In this document: one piece after another, positions 1 to 8,441 of the stretch
Layout: each line of letters opens with the position of its first letter
Numbering within the stretch: position 1 is the first letter of the stretch
Source: Smittium mucronatum
Taxonomy: Eukaryota > Kickxellomycota > Harpellomycetes > Harpellales > Legeriomycetaceae
DNA: 10,463 nt
Reading direction: 5' to 3'
Assembly: GCA_001953115.1 (NCBI GenBank)
Contig: LSSL01002085.1
Coordinates: 1 to 10,463, forward strand
Translations under genes and position numbers: made by a program
Notes under the pieces: model-generated
Database searches by the model: none
Told to the model about the DNA's origin: nothing
The model's input: only the letters and a program-made list of their open reading frames with translations

Positions 1-791
1 TCGATCGAATTACTATTATTTTTTTGAATAAAAAAGCACTTAGTTAGTATCTAAATATATAATTTGAATATTTTATGCTCAAAGTCGTAGTAAATAAATT
101 AATAAATAAATAAATTCTTACTTCAAGTACCAATTCTCGATTCCAGAATCACTATCCGATTTTTTCGATCAACTCCAAAATCAATGAGTCTTTAGTCTCT
201 TTAACCTACTCAGTTGATAGTCGTACCCTTTGATGCTTTTTTATTATTCTTGTTTTTCCGGTTTAAGAGAAAAAATCATCTTTATTTATCTTTGCTAATC
301 ACCATGTAGCATGTCCTAGATATGGTGTGAAATAAATGATATAAACTAGCCTAATCAAAATACTAATCCTATTTCACTATTTTCACACAGTAAATAATAT
401 GTTATCCTATTAGAATAAGCTTACATCAAAGCCTCAATTTGTCTGGCTGATTATAATTAATTTTTTATAATAAAATGATAAAGTTAGTTTTATTAGATAA
501 AAAATAATTCATATATTTATTTGACTAATTTTGTAAATATTTTGAAATTTTTACTAGTTTTAAAAATATTTTCAAAACCATGACTTTTTTGACATTCACT
601 CATAAATAATTGGTACCAAAAAGCTAAACTTTGCTGTTTTATATTAGTTAACCATTGAAAAAATGCTGATTGTTTATTAAAACTAGTGTTTTATCCATGT
701 TTATCGGGTTGGTGATGATAAAATTTCATTTTGGCCTATTAATTATATGGCAAAAAAAAAGCCTGGTCTTGAAAATAATCTCCAGTATTAC
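1..791. other. A+T-rich stretch without a recognisable gene
   Basis: No protein-like frame was found on either strand. Open frames here are short and hydrophobic, as expected by chance when codons are mostly A and T. Visible structure is limited to a TAAA-type microsatellite near the left end and an imperfect inverted repeat at about 540-577, where the arm beginning ttttgaaattttta faces ttaaaaatattttcaaaa. The plus-strand frame at about 670-879 is Ile/Leu/Phe-rich and overlaps the antisense of a better coding trace, so it is not called. Confidence 0.6.
91..116. repeat. TAAA-type tetranucleotide microsatellite
   Basis: The stretch is built from repeated taaa/aaat units with one slip in the middle (taaataaatt followed by aataaataaataaatt). 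It is a simple-sequence repeat with no sign of function. Confidence 0.8.
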
Positions 792-959
792 CTATAAAAA
801 ATATGTATATGATCTTCCAATTACAGATTTACTAATACCTTTATTCTGTATCTTAGCTATATATTCCCAGACAGGATAGTAATAACATTTTAATCTGGAA
901 GCTTCTTCTCTCAAGTGGAATATTCTAAACTTTTTATTTATAGTTTCCGAACATTTCCA
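792..959 (-). pseudogene. Short coding relic, unidentified
   Basis: On the minus strand a frame stays open for 55 codons from 959 to the stop at 792-794. It has no initiating Met at its open end. Its composition looks like protein rather than translated A+T noise: the first half is charged (HLREEASRLK), followed by an aromatic stretch (CYYYPVWEYIAK) and a Gly/Ser/Lys part. After the stop the same frame continues for about 20 more codons before the next stop. I do not recognise the family. It has the same orientation as the recombinase relic and lies downstream of it, so it may belong to that element or to another decayed one. A chance open frame is possible; only the composition argues against it. 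Confidence 0.3.
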
Positions 960-1781
960 TTATTTTCAATTGAATAATTTGAAATTTCGCCAAACTTTTG
1001 CGCAACTCAATATATATAATATATATTATGTGAAGTTTACTTTAAAGTTAATAATAAGTACTAAAAACCAATTTAAAATTTTTTACCCAACACTCCTTTG
1101 ACACCCTAACAGCTCCATGTCTCGAGGGCATTAATTCAAGTGGGCTTGGGAAATCACTTAAATTCTAAGCTAAAGTGTTCTGGGAACCAGGATTCTAATA
1201 GGAAATTCAGTTGCTTATCGTAAAAATTTGATATTGGCAGTATCATCTCTTAGTATATTATATCTATATTTAGCCCCTAATACATCCAAGGCACTTACCA
1301 ACTATCCTCAAAAGGAATTTGTTGAAAATAAAATGTTGATTTTTTTAAATCTGAGCAGATTTGTGTGGATATGAAGCGGTAGATCATCTCGTTTCGCTGT
1401 CTATCTTTTCAAAAGGAATTTAATAATATGTTTCGATAGTTTCAGGTACATCGATTTTGCAGAATGGATGGTTTTTTTTAATCAAATTCATCTAAAAATA
1501 ATAAATTTTGAATATAACTTAGTCTTTTATGGCAATTAACTAATATTTTACTATTCTGGAAACATTAAAGTGTTATTCTCTTTATTGATAAATTAGCTAA
1601 AAATACAAACAACTAGATATAGCTTTATTGATATTTTCCATGTTGCGAATTTTAGGTAACTGTACCATCTTTTCGCAAAGTAAAAACAATTAAGAAATAT
1701 ACTGAGTAGGTAGGACTTAATATGAATATTTCGGCAGTATAATATTACTAAATAGTCGTAAAATACCAAATTAACTTCAAA
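960..1781. other. Non-coding stretch with faint minus-strand coding traces
   Basis: No gene can be defined. Two faint minus-strand traces exist. One is an ATG-started run at 1491 of 23 codons, followed in the same frame by 13 more after a stop; it is rich in Lys, Glu and Thr. The other is a 39-codon open run around 1166-1050 that overlaps a locally G+C-richer patch (about 1090-1160). Neither resembles a family I know. This region follows the end of the recombinase relic and could be the 3' part of that element, but no boundary or terminal repeat is visible. Confidence 0.4.
1009..1027. repeat. AT-alternating palindrome
   Basis: Nine-base arms aatatatat and atatatatt flank a single central base, giving an almost perfect palindrome that could extrude as a hairpin. 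In DNA this A+T-rich it may be simple microsatellite growth. Confidence 0.6.
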
Positions 1782-2875
1782 TTATCTGACATTTGATGAA
1801 TTGATATTAAGTGAATCCAGAGGGATTATATTTTGAGTCAAATTCATGCCAGAAGTGTATGGCAAGCAATACAATGAATTAAAAACTTTGTAACTTCACC
1901 AATATAATTGAGCCACTATTCATTCTTAGGGGAGCTTTAAATTTGCGACTCTATTCGCGCCTATTGTTTTGATCTTTTGTATTGGGATTTTTTCAATGAT
2001 TTTTATGTTTTTGAAGATGTTATTTATTTGCCTGATTATATTTTTAAGAGACGGAAATCTTCCGGAATCCTTTTTTTACCTAAAAATTTTGTTCACAGAT
2101 ATAATGAGGTCATTATTTCGTAGATTAATCCATTTATTCGTGTCCAACATTGAATTTTAAACAGAATATGGTCGTTCAAAGCAGAGTATCTTGTATGGGT
2201 AGCTGCATATCTCATACGTTTTTATTATTCGGCGGCACATAGTTTATTTTTTGGGATCATAACCACAAGTATCAAGGTGCCGTATATTATCACTTTATTT
2301 GCATCACTTATGTGATAATTATCATTCGCCCTCATGAAAAAACATATAGCCAAAGTAAAGTATGCCCTGCTTGTTGGAAATACTATTTCTGAATCCTTTT
2401 TCTGTCCTATGCTCTCAAAGTACTCCACTACTAGAGATATATCGATTTCTGGTCTAACAATTCATTATACTGGTTTTATTCAAAGATTTAATTAATATCT
2501 GAATATATTACAATTCACTTAATCATTTCAGGTCTGAAGCCAGTAGAGATATTTCTAATTATTATAGTTTCAATGTACTTATACTAATCTTGTCCCTTGA
2601 ATGCAACTATGCAAGTTATCAATTAAGCATTGTATTATTATACCTGAATCTGGAAAATTCACTTTATTCCGCTATTTAAACTTTTGCTGAGAATAATAAA
2701 ATTTTGACCTTTAATTGATAAATCCCCAGCTTGACAGGATGAGGTTAGCTGCAATTTCTGATAAGACCTAGCTACAGAGTAAGATCTGCTAACATTCTAG
2801 ACCACTAAATTCTGAATCTTGTTCTTGTATAGCGTATACTTTTCGTTTCTCAGATCTGGTACTACTTTTATCGAT
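1782..2875 (-). pseudogene. Decayed tyrosine recombinase (Crypton/YR-transposon type)
   Basis: Tyrosine recombinases cut and rejoin DNA through a covalent 3'-phosphotyrosine. Those of Cryptons and related YR elements excise and integrate the transposon. In one minus frame (about 2875-2225) I read an N-terminal core-binding segment containing FYYSQQKF (about 2701-2678), then the start of the catalytic domain with FFMRANDNYHISDA. Its Arg codon at 2330-2332 matches catalytic Arg I, and PKNK lies where the hairpin Lys is expected. A frameshift near 2225 moves the reading to a second frame, which runs to a stop at 1782-1784. That frame gives PIQKIKTIGA at the HxxR box (1968-1979; His and Arg have become Gln and Lys), QLYW at the His/Trp box (1899-1910), and VFNSLYC with the nucleophilic Tyr codon at 1869-1871. 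At least eight in-frame stops and one frameshift mean it is dead. Length (about 360 codons) suits a single-domain YR. No 5' start codon is evident. Family call: motif order seen directly; the Crypton-like label is inferred. Confidence 0.78.
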
Positions 2876-2963
2876 TTATAAATTATTTTTTTGGCCGCCG
2901 CAAATGTTTAAACTTCTGGAAACCGAATATCTAGATGCTAATAGGGAGATAAAAGAGTCACGA

Positions 2964-5455
2964 TTAATCCTTCTCTACGTATTTTTTGTATAAACTTTGG
3001 AACTAGGTCCCAAGGAGTGTAGCAAATGAATTTATACATTCTCTCATAGAGTGCTTTAGAACTTCCTGACTGATTTCCTTCTGAGCTGGATACCTTAAGT
3101 AGTAAATGTTGGCATTATAGTTTGCGACTGATGCAAAAAGATCTAACTCGTGTATTTCAAATAATAAATTCGGATTTCTGAGTAAGCTCCATTAGATTAA
3201 ACGCTCTGTTTGTTCTGCCAGCCAATTTAGGGCGTTCTCAGAATATAATTCAGACGGTTTTATGTCATCTACGGTATCATATTTTTTTATGAAATTCCTT
3301 CAGATCTTTTCCGCAATGCTCAAAAAAATTGAGGAAGTTTTTCGCAAAACTTTCCCACTTACGACAGGGAGGTGGTGCTGTCCGACTATATCAGAAAAAA
3401 TCTCCCAAAAACTTCTGGTAATTTCATGGCAAAAAAGACCTTAATTAGCTCCATTACATTTATATGATGCTTTTTTCTACTATTTTCTATACTATAGAAT
3501 AATTCCTGTTCCATATCACGATTACCCAGACCATATGGCATACATCTGTAAGCATCTCGATCTTTTTTTCTTCGGTAGAAGTCATAGACCATTCCATTTC
3601 CTTAAATTATTCTTCCAAAACGTTATGTTTTGGATTAAATTTTTCGAGAGCTGGAATTTTGATTTAAATTACTTTTTTGCCTTCCAGAATCGTTTCTTCA
3701 ATTCTAGGAGCCAATTCAGCGTCAATATTCCCGGTAAGAGTGCTATTTATATAGCCAGAGCTTTTTCGATTAAACTGGTAAACTCCCTTAAAGACATCTT
3801 TTCCGCAGAAAAAGGCTTTGCTGCTTCGATTATGAGACCTCTTATCTTTGTTCACAGGACTTTTAATGAAATATTCCCTCTTTATATTTTCATACATAAG
3901 TTTTTTTAGGCAGCGATGGAATTATATAAAACTTAAAATTACTTATCAGATATCATAAATTAGTCACACCCCTTGTTATTCGTGAGTTTTAATCCACGCG
4001 GAATTCCTTATTTCTCAAAATTATTAGATCTTCCAAATAAGCTGAGAATCTGATATTATTCACCTTGCTTATGAAATTTCTGGCATCAATACCCCTTTAA
4101 AGTTGTGAGGAATTAATGAGGGGCCAAATTTTAGTTCCCATAACTGACAATTTCTTCTATTCCAGCTAAATCTTAAATTTCTGCATTTTCCCCTTGAAAC
4201 TATATTTATAATACTTCTTTTGGTTCTAGAAAAGTAATGTGGACATTACTTCTCACCAATTTGTAGGTTTTTTAGGTGGATTATTTTTTGAAATTTCACT
4301 CCTCCAGAGTTTTTTTAAGCCTCCTTAAATCCTGTAAAGACTTAGATTTTTTTAATCTTTGTAATGCAGAAAATATTGCTTTATAAAAATTGTAAGCAAC
4401 TCTCTAGGTCATCATTAGCCTTCTTTGGTAATATATAAATGGCATTCCTCGATAATTTTTCGCAAGCCTTCCTGTTAATTTTTCGTTCATGGCTCATAGG
4501 GAACATGGTAAATGAGGGTTTTCCTGAATATTTTGGATAATATCTCGTCTACTCTTTCTACTTTGTATTCATAAATTACAAGAGGCAAATGTCTGATTTT
4601 TAATCCTTGAAAGATATCTCAAAACCTTTCTCGAAGATGTTAAGAACTAATCGATTGTTATTGAGTCTTTCCCTTACTTTCCGGAACACTGCAAAGCGTT
4701 CACAAACTAAAGAGGACTGCAGAGATACTATCGGCTTCCCCTATAACTCCGTCAATGAGCTTACTGAACCCCTGAACTGAAAGAAACGATAGTATTTCTA
4801 GTAGTGGCTTCGGTTATTGGCGCAGGTAAAGAGATCTGAGCTTTGTGAGCTGCAATTTCGTCGTTTTGATAGCTTTCAATAAAAGTATTTTTAGCCTTCA
4901 ACCTTTTTACTGGATCGCTGGCTACAATTTGAGTCTAGAAAAGCTTTTTTTACCTTCATAGGCTTATTTTTGGACTTAATTAACTGCTCTAGTTTCCTAA
5001 ATAGAGCCATCACTTTGTGGAAACTTTCTAGCCTTGCTTGAATAGAGGTAGATGAAACTTTGATGAAAATAAATCTTAGCATAACTAATAGTTCCGATAC
5101 CAGGTATTTATAACTCAGACCTGGATCTTCCTAGCGCTTCGTTTGCATGAAATAGTCTATCATCTGATACAGCTATCGAGAGCTGTCTGTATATCGTATA
5201 GAGTCTATTCTGTTTATATTACTGCACTTAAAAGTGCTTCATTTAGATGAGCGGATTTTAATTCATCTAGCTATTCCTGGAAATAAAGATTATCATCCCA
5301 TTTCTCTCATCTTAAGTTATTAGAAGCCTATATAAATCCTTTTTCAAAAATAATATGAGGTTTTCTAACTCAGCATACATGCTAAGGACTGTTACTGGCG
5401 TGTTTAAAGTGATATGCTGATCCTTTTTAGCACCTTCTTCCATTTTAATTTCCAT
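2964..5455 (-). pseudogene. Long decayed coding region, unidentified, upstream of the recombinase relic
   Basis: A series of protein-like minus-strand segments follow one another in order but in changing frames. The first is an ATG at 5453-5455 opening a 47-codon run (MEIKMEEGAKKDQ...), followed by an acidic helical run at about 5306-5222 (LDELKSAHLNEALLSAV). Next comes a Lys/Arg-rich run at 5179-4891, then open runs at 4901-4761, 4740-4600 (VRERLNNNRLVLNIFEKG), 4618-4490 (VERVDEILSKIFRK) and 4490-4296 (64 codons, one stop; LQRLKKSKSLQDLRRLKK). The rest are 4245-4072 (SWNRRNCQLWELKFGPS), 4096-3992, 3851-3750 (KPFSAEKMSLREFTSLIEKA), 3897-3487 and 3390-3280 (PCRKWESFAKNFLNFFEHC). The last, about 3300-2964, has 110 codons with two stops (ELDLFASVANYNANIYYLRY). 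If single, the ancestor had about 800 residues, mostly charged and helical. I see no RT, integrase, helicase or DDE motif and do not recognise it. Same strand and direct succession suggest it belonged to the recombinase element, but it could be an independent gene. The antisense plus-strand frames are Phe-rich shadows. Confidence 0.5.
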
Positions 5456-5645
5456 CTATAAAGTGTTAGTCTTTGATTTGAGGTTTTTGATAGCGTTTAT
5501 CATATAAAAAATAAAAGTATTAGATATTATCATTATATTAGAGCTATTTTTTTTTTTTTGGTGGATTATCCTTGCAAAAAAAGAGAATGCATTTACAAAA
5601 ACACGCACCATGGAGAGTATCCATAAAATTTTCTTTAGTTATTTG
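5456..5645. other. Spacer with T13 tract between coding relic and inverted-repeat element
   Basis: No gene seen. A run of 13 T at 5547-5559 runs directly into ggtggatt, so the junction reads tttggtggatt (5557-5567). The same 11 bases occur, inverted, at the far end of the inverted-repeat element (8427-8437). This could be an alternative left end of that element, or a second copy of its terminal sequence. The T-run could also be a poly(A) tail of a minus-strand retroposed copy, but nothing else supports that. Confidence 0.4.
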
Positions 5646-5978
5646 TAATTTTCGGTGATTCAATAATAAAAAAGATAAAAATTAGGGAAAATTACAAAAA
5701 TGATCAGGTTTTCAGAAATATTTGCAAAAATGTTCAGATTTTTGAAAATATTTGCAAAAGTGATCAAATTATCAAAAAATTCATATTTATAGCAAAAAAA
5801 TTAACCAAGATTTTTTTAGGAAAATATAATTGGCCCAAATAAACTCCCAAAAAAGAATAGAATTTTTTATAATAAATACTTTCATAATCTGGGATTTCTC
5901 TATTAGGATAGACTAGTTTCAATTTTAATTTTTGACAATATATTTTGACACTTCATATAGGAGGTAATAGCAATTTAT
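5646..5978 (+). repeat. Left arm of the long inverted repeat
   Basis: Running inwards it reads gtaatt/ggtgattca, a tail of A-rich sequence, three 30-bp tandem units, gatttttttaggaaaa, the uninterrupted atataattg site, caaataaactccc, then ctgggattt and the ctagtttcaattttaa block. It ends near caatttata. All of these have inverted counterparts at 8441-7733. Compared with the right arm it lacks the 415-bp insertion and has about a dozen extra bases near its outer end. Confidence 0.7.
5694..5783 (+). repeat. Three 30-bp tandem units in the left arm
   Basis: Units start at 5694, 5724 and 5754, each exactly 30 bases. The best-conserved part is gcaaaaatgatcag, followed by a T/A-rich half ending aaatattt. 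The first two units are closest and the third is more diverged. Subterminal tandem repeats of this kind are often transposase-binding sites in long-TIR elements; that role is inference here. Confidence 0.75.
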
Positions 5979-7732
5979 AAGGTTTAAATACTAAAAAAGA
6001 CCTACAATTAATCATTTAATTGTAGCTTTTTTATTTTCAAGACACTTTAAAAAAACAAAAGGATTTTTTCAGAATAATCCAAGCCGTTTTTCCAAATGAT
6101 TGTTTTTATCTAATTAAATAAGCGAATTTGAATTTTTGTCGTATATTATACATTCATATTAGCCAAGTGGAAGTGAGAGTTGAATATTTTTGGTTTTAAT
6201 CCATTTTTTCTGAAGTAGCTCTGAATAATTGCGCTTGAGGATATTTCGGGATCAAAAAAATCTAAATCGGAATTAATAAACCAAATTATAGATATTATTA
6301 AGCACATTTATTTAAAATCAGATGAAAAAGTTTCGAATTATTTTAGAAAATACTTCATAGATTAGTTTTTGTTAAACTAGTGTCATGCACAAAGATATTT
6401 ATAATCAATACTGATGATAATTTTTCAGACCTATCTGTAAAATGGGCGATTAAAATTATAATTTATATTTCTACATTAAAATAGTAATGTATAATATCTT
6501 TAAGAGGCTCATATTAATGCGAAATTGTAGCTAAATGTATATTACATCAATTGATAATTTAATTATTATTGATGGGTTCAACTTTACAAAGAACAATATA
6601 GTTTATATTAGGCAGTTAGTTTTTCATTTAACAAGCCATTGTATTCCCAAAAAAAAATCATATTAAAGACTTCATGATCTCCAAGAATAATTTTGATAAC
6701 TTTTTAGAGTTTATAATGAAAAATGACTACTATTTACCATAATAAATTTAAAAAATTAATAATAGAACCGACTTGTGTGCTTGTCTTGGGACACCAAACC
6801 ATTTATAACAAAGATGGGCTATAAAAAAGCAAGAGCAATCTTCAAATTAATTATTTATAAAAAAGAATAAGTTTGTTAAAATTGCAATCGAAAAGTCTTA
6901 AAATCTTCAAAGGAAAGCATATCTATAATTAGTGTCAAAAAAAATGCTTTTATTGTTCTTTATAACATATTTGATTTGATATTTTGTACTGTTTATCTTT
7001 TGAGCCCTCAACATTATAATATTAAAACATAATTAAAATTTAGCTCTTATAATCATATATTGAAAATATTGAAAAGAATTTTATTCAATTTTAGTTTATT
7101 TATTATTTATACTCTACTATTCAATTTATTAATTTTATCCTTATAACATATCATTATATCATAGACTCATCCAGAAAAAAAATTTACTCATAAAACGTTA
7201 TATAATTATAGCATGTTAAATATTATTTTAATCTAACTTAAAAATTATTCTAGAATTACATAGCAAAATATTCTGAAATAAAATCAAATATTAAGGGCAA
7301 AATTCATGGAATTGAGATGAAAGCGATGCTTAATCTATTCCAAATGCCTAAATATTCAATGGTATTATCAAATAAAACCAAAAATCTTTATCTTTTAGGA
7401 GAAAATTGATTCAATCTTTTAGAACTTTGGGCAAATAAAATTAGAACTAATTTGGCTTTCTATAAGATATATAAGCCAGATATCAGAGAGGTCATCAATA
7501 ACATATAAACCCCTTAAGAGTTAAATGGATCTATAATTTTATTGAAGTATAGCTTCATCTTCATCTCTCAATGTAAAAACTTTTAGTTTTGATACGTTTC
7601 TTGTATATTCAGATACTGTTCTTATCTAAAAAATCTGTTAAAAAAATCGAATTTCTATCCAAAATATTTTTTGGATCCTACTAAATTCTATTATTTATGG
7701 TATATTCAATGCTCAATTTTATTCGACATATT
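5979..7732. other. Interior of the inverted-repeat element, no recognisable gene
   Basis: This is very A+T-rich and full of stops in all frames. The longest protein-like trace is a plus-strand run of 46 codons at 6225-6362. It has a Lys/Ile-rich centre containing SKKSKSELINQII and KSDEKVSNYF, ends at a TAG (6363-6365) and has no start codon. A transposase once lying here would be expected for an autonomous element, but I cannot name a family from what remains. No RNA gene is visible apart from a hairpin at the left side. Confidence 0.5.
5993..6032. repeat. Strong hairpin just inside the left arm
   Basis: A perfect 10-base stem, ctacaattaa (6002-6011) with ttaattgtag (6016-6025), closes a 4-base loop (tcat). 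The stem continues outward through aaaaaag (5993-5999) and ctttttt (6026-6032), with a two-base bulge on the left side. It lies right at the inner edge of the left arm and has no copy inside the right arm. Its shape resembles a bacterial intrinsic terminator, but the context is eukaryotic repeat DNA, so I list it only as a palindrome. Confidence 0.75.
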
Positions 7733-7875
7733 TAAATTGATATTAACCCTACATGAATTGTCAAAACATATTTTCAAAAAATAAAATTGAAACTAGCCTA
7801 TCCTAATTGACAAATCCCAGATTAATGATTTTATGGATTATAAAAAATAACTATTTTTTGTGAGTTTATTTGAGT

Positions 7876-8308
7876 CAATTTTATGGAAAACGAAAATTTC
7901 ACCACACCTTTACAAGAAACACATTTATAATCTTATCTATTCTCACTTTATTACAATAATTTGCTATTTTTATAGCCCTGCCCAATTACTATGATGAAAA
8001 AATTACTAATTTTGCACAAAATATTTATTTCATTTTAATAAGTGAATAAATTTTAGCTTATCCGCTAAATTTGTATTATACTGTTGTCATGGTATAATTT
8101 GCAATAGTTTAATGTAAAGAAGTTAAATAAAAAAAATTTTGACCAAGGAGATTATTAGAATTTAAATGTGCTAAATTTTTAGATTTATTTTAGCAATAAT
8201 TGGGTAAAATGTAAATTCGATCTAATAAGAGTAATTTTGTGCAAATTTACTAAATTTTGCATTGTTATTTGTAAAACTGTGGAAAGATGTATTTCGTCCC
8301 AATTTTAT
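7876..8308. mobile_element. 415-bp MITE-like insertion with 9-bp target-site duplication
   Basis: The 9-mer caattttat occurs at 7876-7884 and again at 8300-8308, flanking 415 bp (7885-8299). Those 415 bp are missing from the left inverted-repeat arm, where the equivalent site appears once (minus-sense ataaaattg versus atataattg in the left arm, near 5827-5835). The insert's ends are imperfect inverted repeats. The left end, ggaaaacgaaaatttcacca, and the reverse complement of the right end, ggacgaaatacatctttcca, both continue into a ccaca..tttacaa.aaca pattern, about 40 bases in all. It has no coding capacity. A 9-bp duplication with short size and TIRs fits a non-autonomous DNA transposon; 8-9 bp duplications are known for hAT- and Merlin-type and 9-11 bp for Mutator-type families, so the family is left open. 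Confidence 0.7.
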
Positions 8309-8313
8309 TTTTC

Positions 8314-8403
8314 TAAAAAAATATTCGATAATTTTATAAATTACAACTATTTTAAAAATCTGATCATTTTTGAAAACATTCCTGAAAACCTGATCATTTT
8401 TGC
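8314..8403 (-). repeat. Three 30-bp tandem units in the right arm
   Basis: On the minus strand the units begin at 8403, 8373 and 8343 with the same 30-base spacing as in the left arm. The first two keep caaaaatgatcag exactly. The third is degraded and recognisable mainly by its attatc core and its position. Confidence 0.7.
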
Positions 8404-8441
8404 AATTTCCCCTAAAAATTAATATGAATCCACCAAATTAC

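Larger units (their letters stand above)
5646..8441. mobile_element. Element with long terminal inverted repeats (about 2.8 kb), decayed
   Basis: About 330 bp at 5646-5978 recurs, reverse-complemented, at 7733-8441, interrupted there by a 415-bp insertion. Shared blocks include caaaaatgatcaggttttca, ctgggattt, attaggata and ctagtttcaatttta. They occur in the same order with scattered substitutions and small indels, so the arms are diverged copies and not chance A+T matches. The arms enclose about 1.75 kb without a recognisable gene. This layout fits a DNA transposon or foldback element with long TIRs whose transposase has decayed, or two copies of one repeat inserted head to head. Outer ends are not sharp: homology fades beyond gtaatt on both sides and no convincing target-site duplication was found. 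Superfamily cannot be assigned. Confidence 0.65.
7733..8441 (-). repeat. Right arm of the long inverted repeat, split by an insertion
   Basis: Read on the minus strand it repeats the left arm in order: ggtggattca, ggggaaatt, three 30-bp units (8403-8314), ttttttagaaaaataaaattg, then 415 bp absent from the left arm. It resumes at ataaaattg with ctcaaataaactcac, ctgggatttg, attaggatag and ctagtttcaattttat, to about 7733. The two parts together are slightly shorter than the left arm because of small indels. Confidence 0.7.

Noticed and set aside
670..879. Plus-strand hydrophobic open frame of 69 codons
   Set aside because: No start context or family resemblance, and it overlaps a better minus-strand trace; chance in A+T-rich DNA.
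1969..2160. Plus-strand hydrophobic open frame of 63 codons, looking like a small membrane protein
   Set aside because: Antisense to the catalytic half of the tyrosine recombinase relic; Phe/Ile/Leu richness mirrors Lys/Asn/Ile codons on the other strand.
2820..2910. Possible gag zinc knuckle or retroviral-type protease at the start of the recombinase relic (ICGG, and a GFIN stretch)
   Set aside because: No CCHC spacing and no D-T/S-G triad; the GFIN stretch is better explained as part of the recombinase core-binding region.
3535..3909. Plus-strand open frame of 124 codons, the longest ATG-started frame in the window
   Set aside because: Very Phe-rich and antisense to Lys/Glu-rich minus-strand segments that chain with their neighbours; a typical shadow frame.
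5169..5186. Small hairpin acagct/agctgt with a 6-base loop
   Set aside because: A 6-base stem inside a coding relic is expected by chance.
5694..5783. Short direct repeats as a CRISPR array
   Set aside because: The units are directly adjacent with no unique spacers, and the context is eukaryotic transposon DNA.
5993..6032. Rho-independent terminator
   Set aside because: The stem is A/T-only apart from three G/C pairs, there is no upstream gene, and the window is eukaryotic in character.
7150..7580. Minus-strand fragments reminiscent of a Merlin/IS1595-type transposase (RDEDEAI near 7590-7560 and LDESMI near 7180-7160)
   Set aside because: Two short matches separated by many stops, with no second or third catalytic residue found; too weak to call.
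8237..8422. Plus-strand open frame of 61 codons
   Set aside because: It runs from the MITE-like insertion across its target site into the inverted-repeat arm, so it cannot be one gene.
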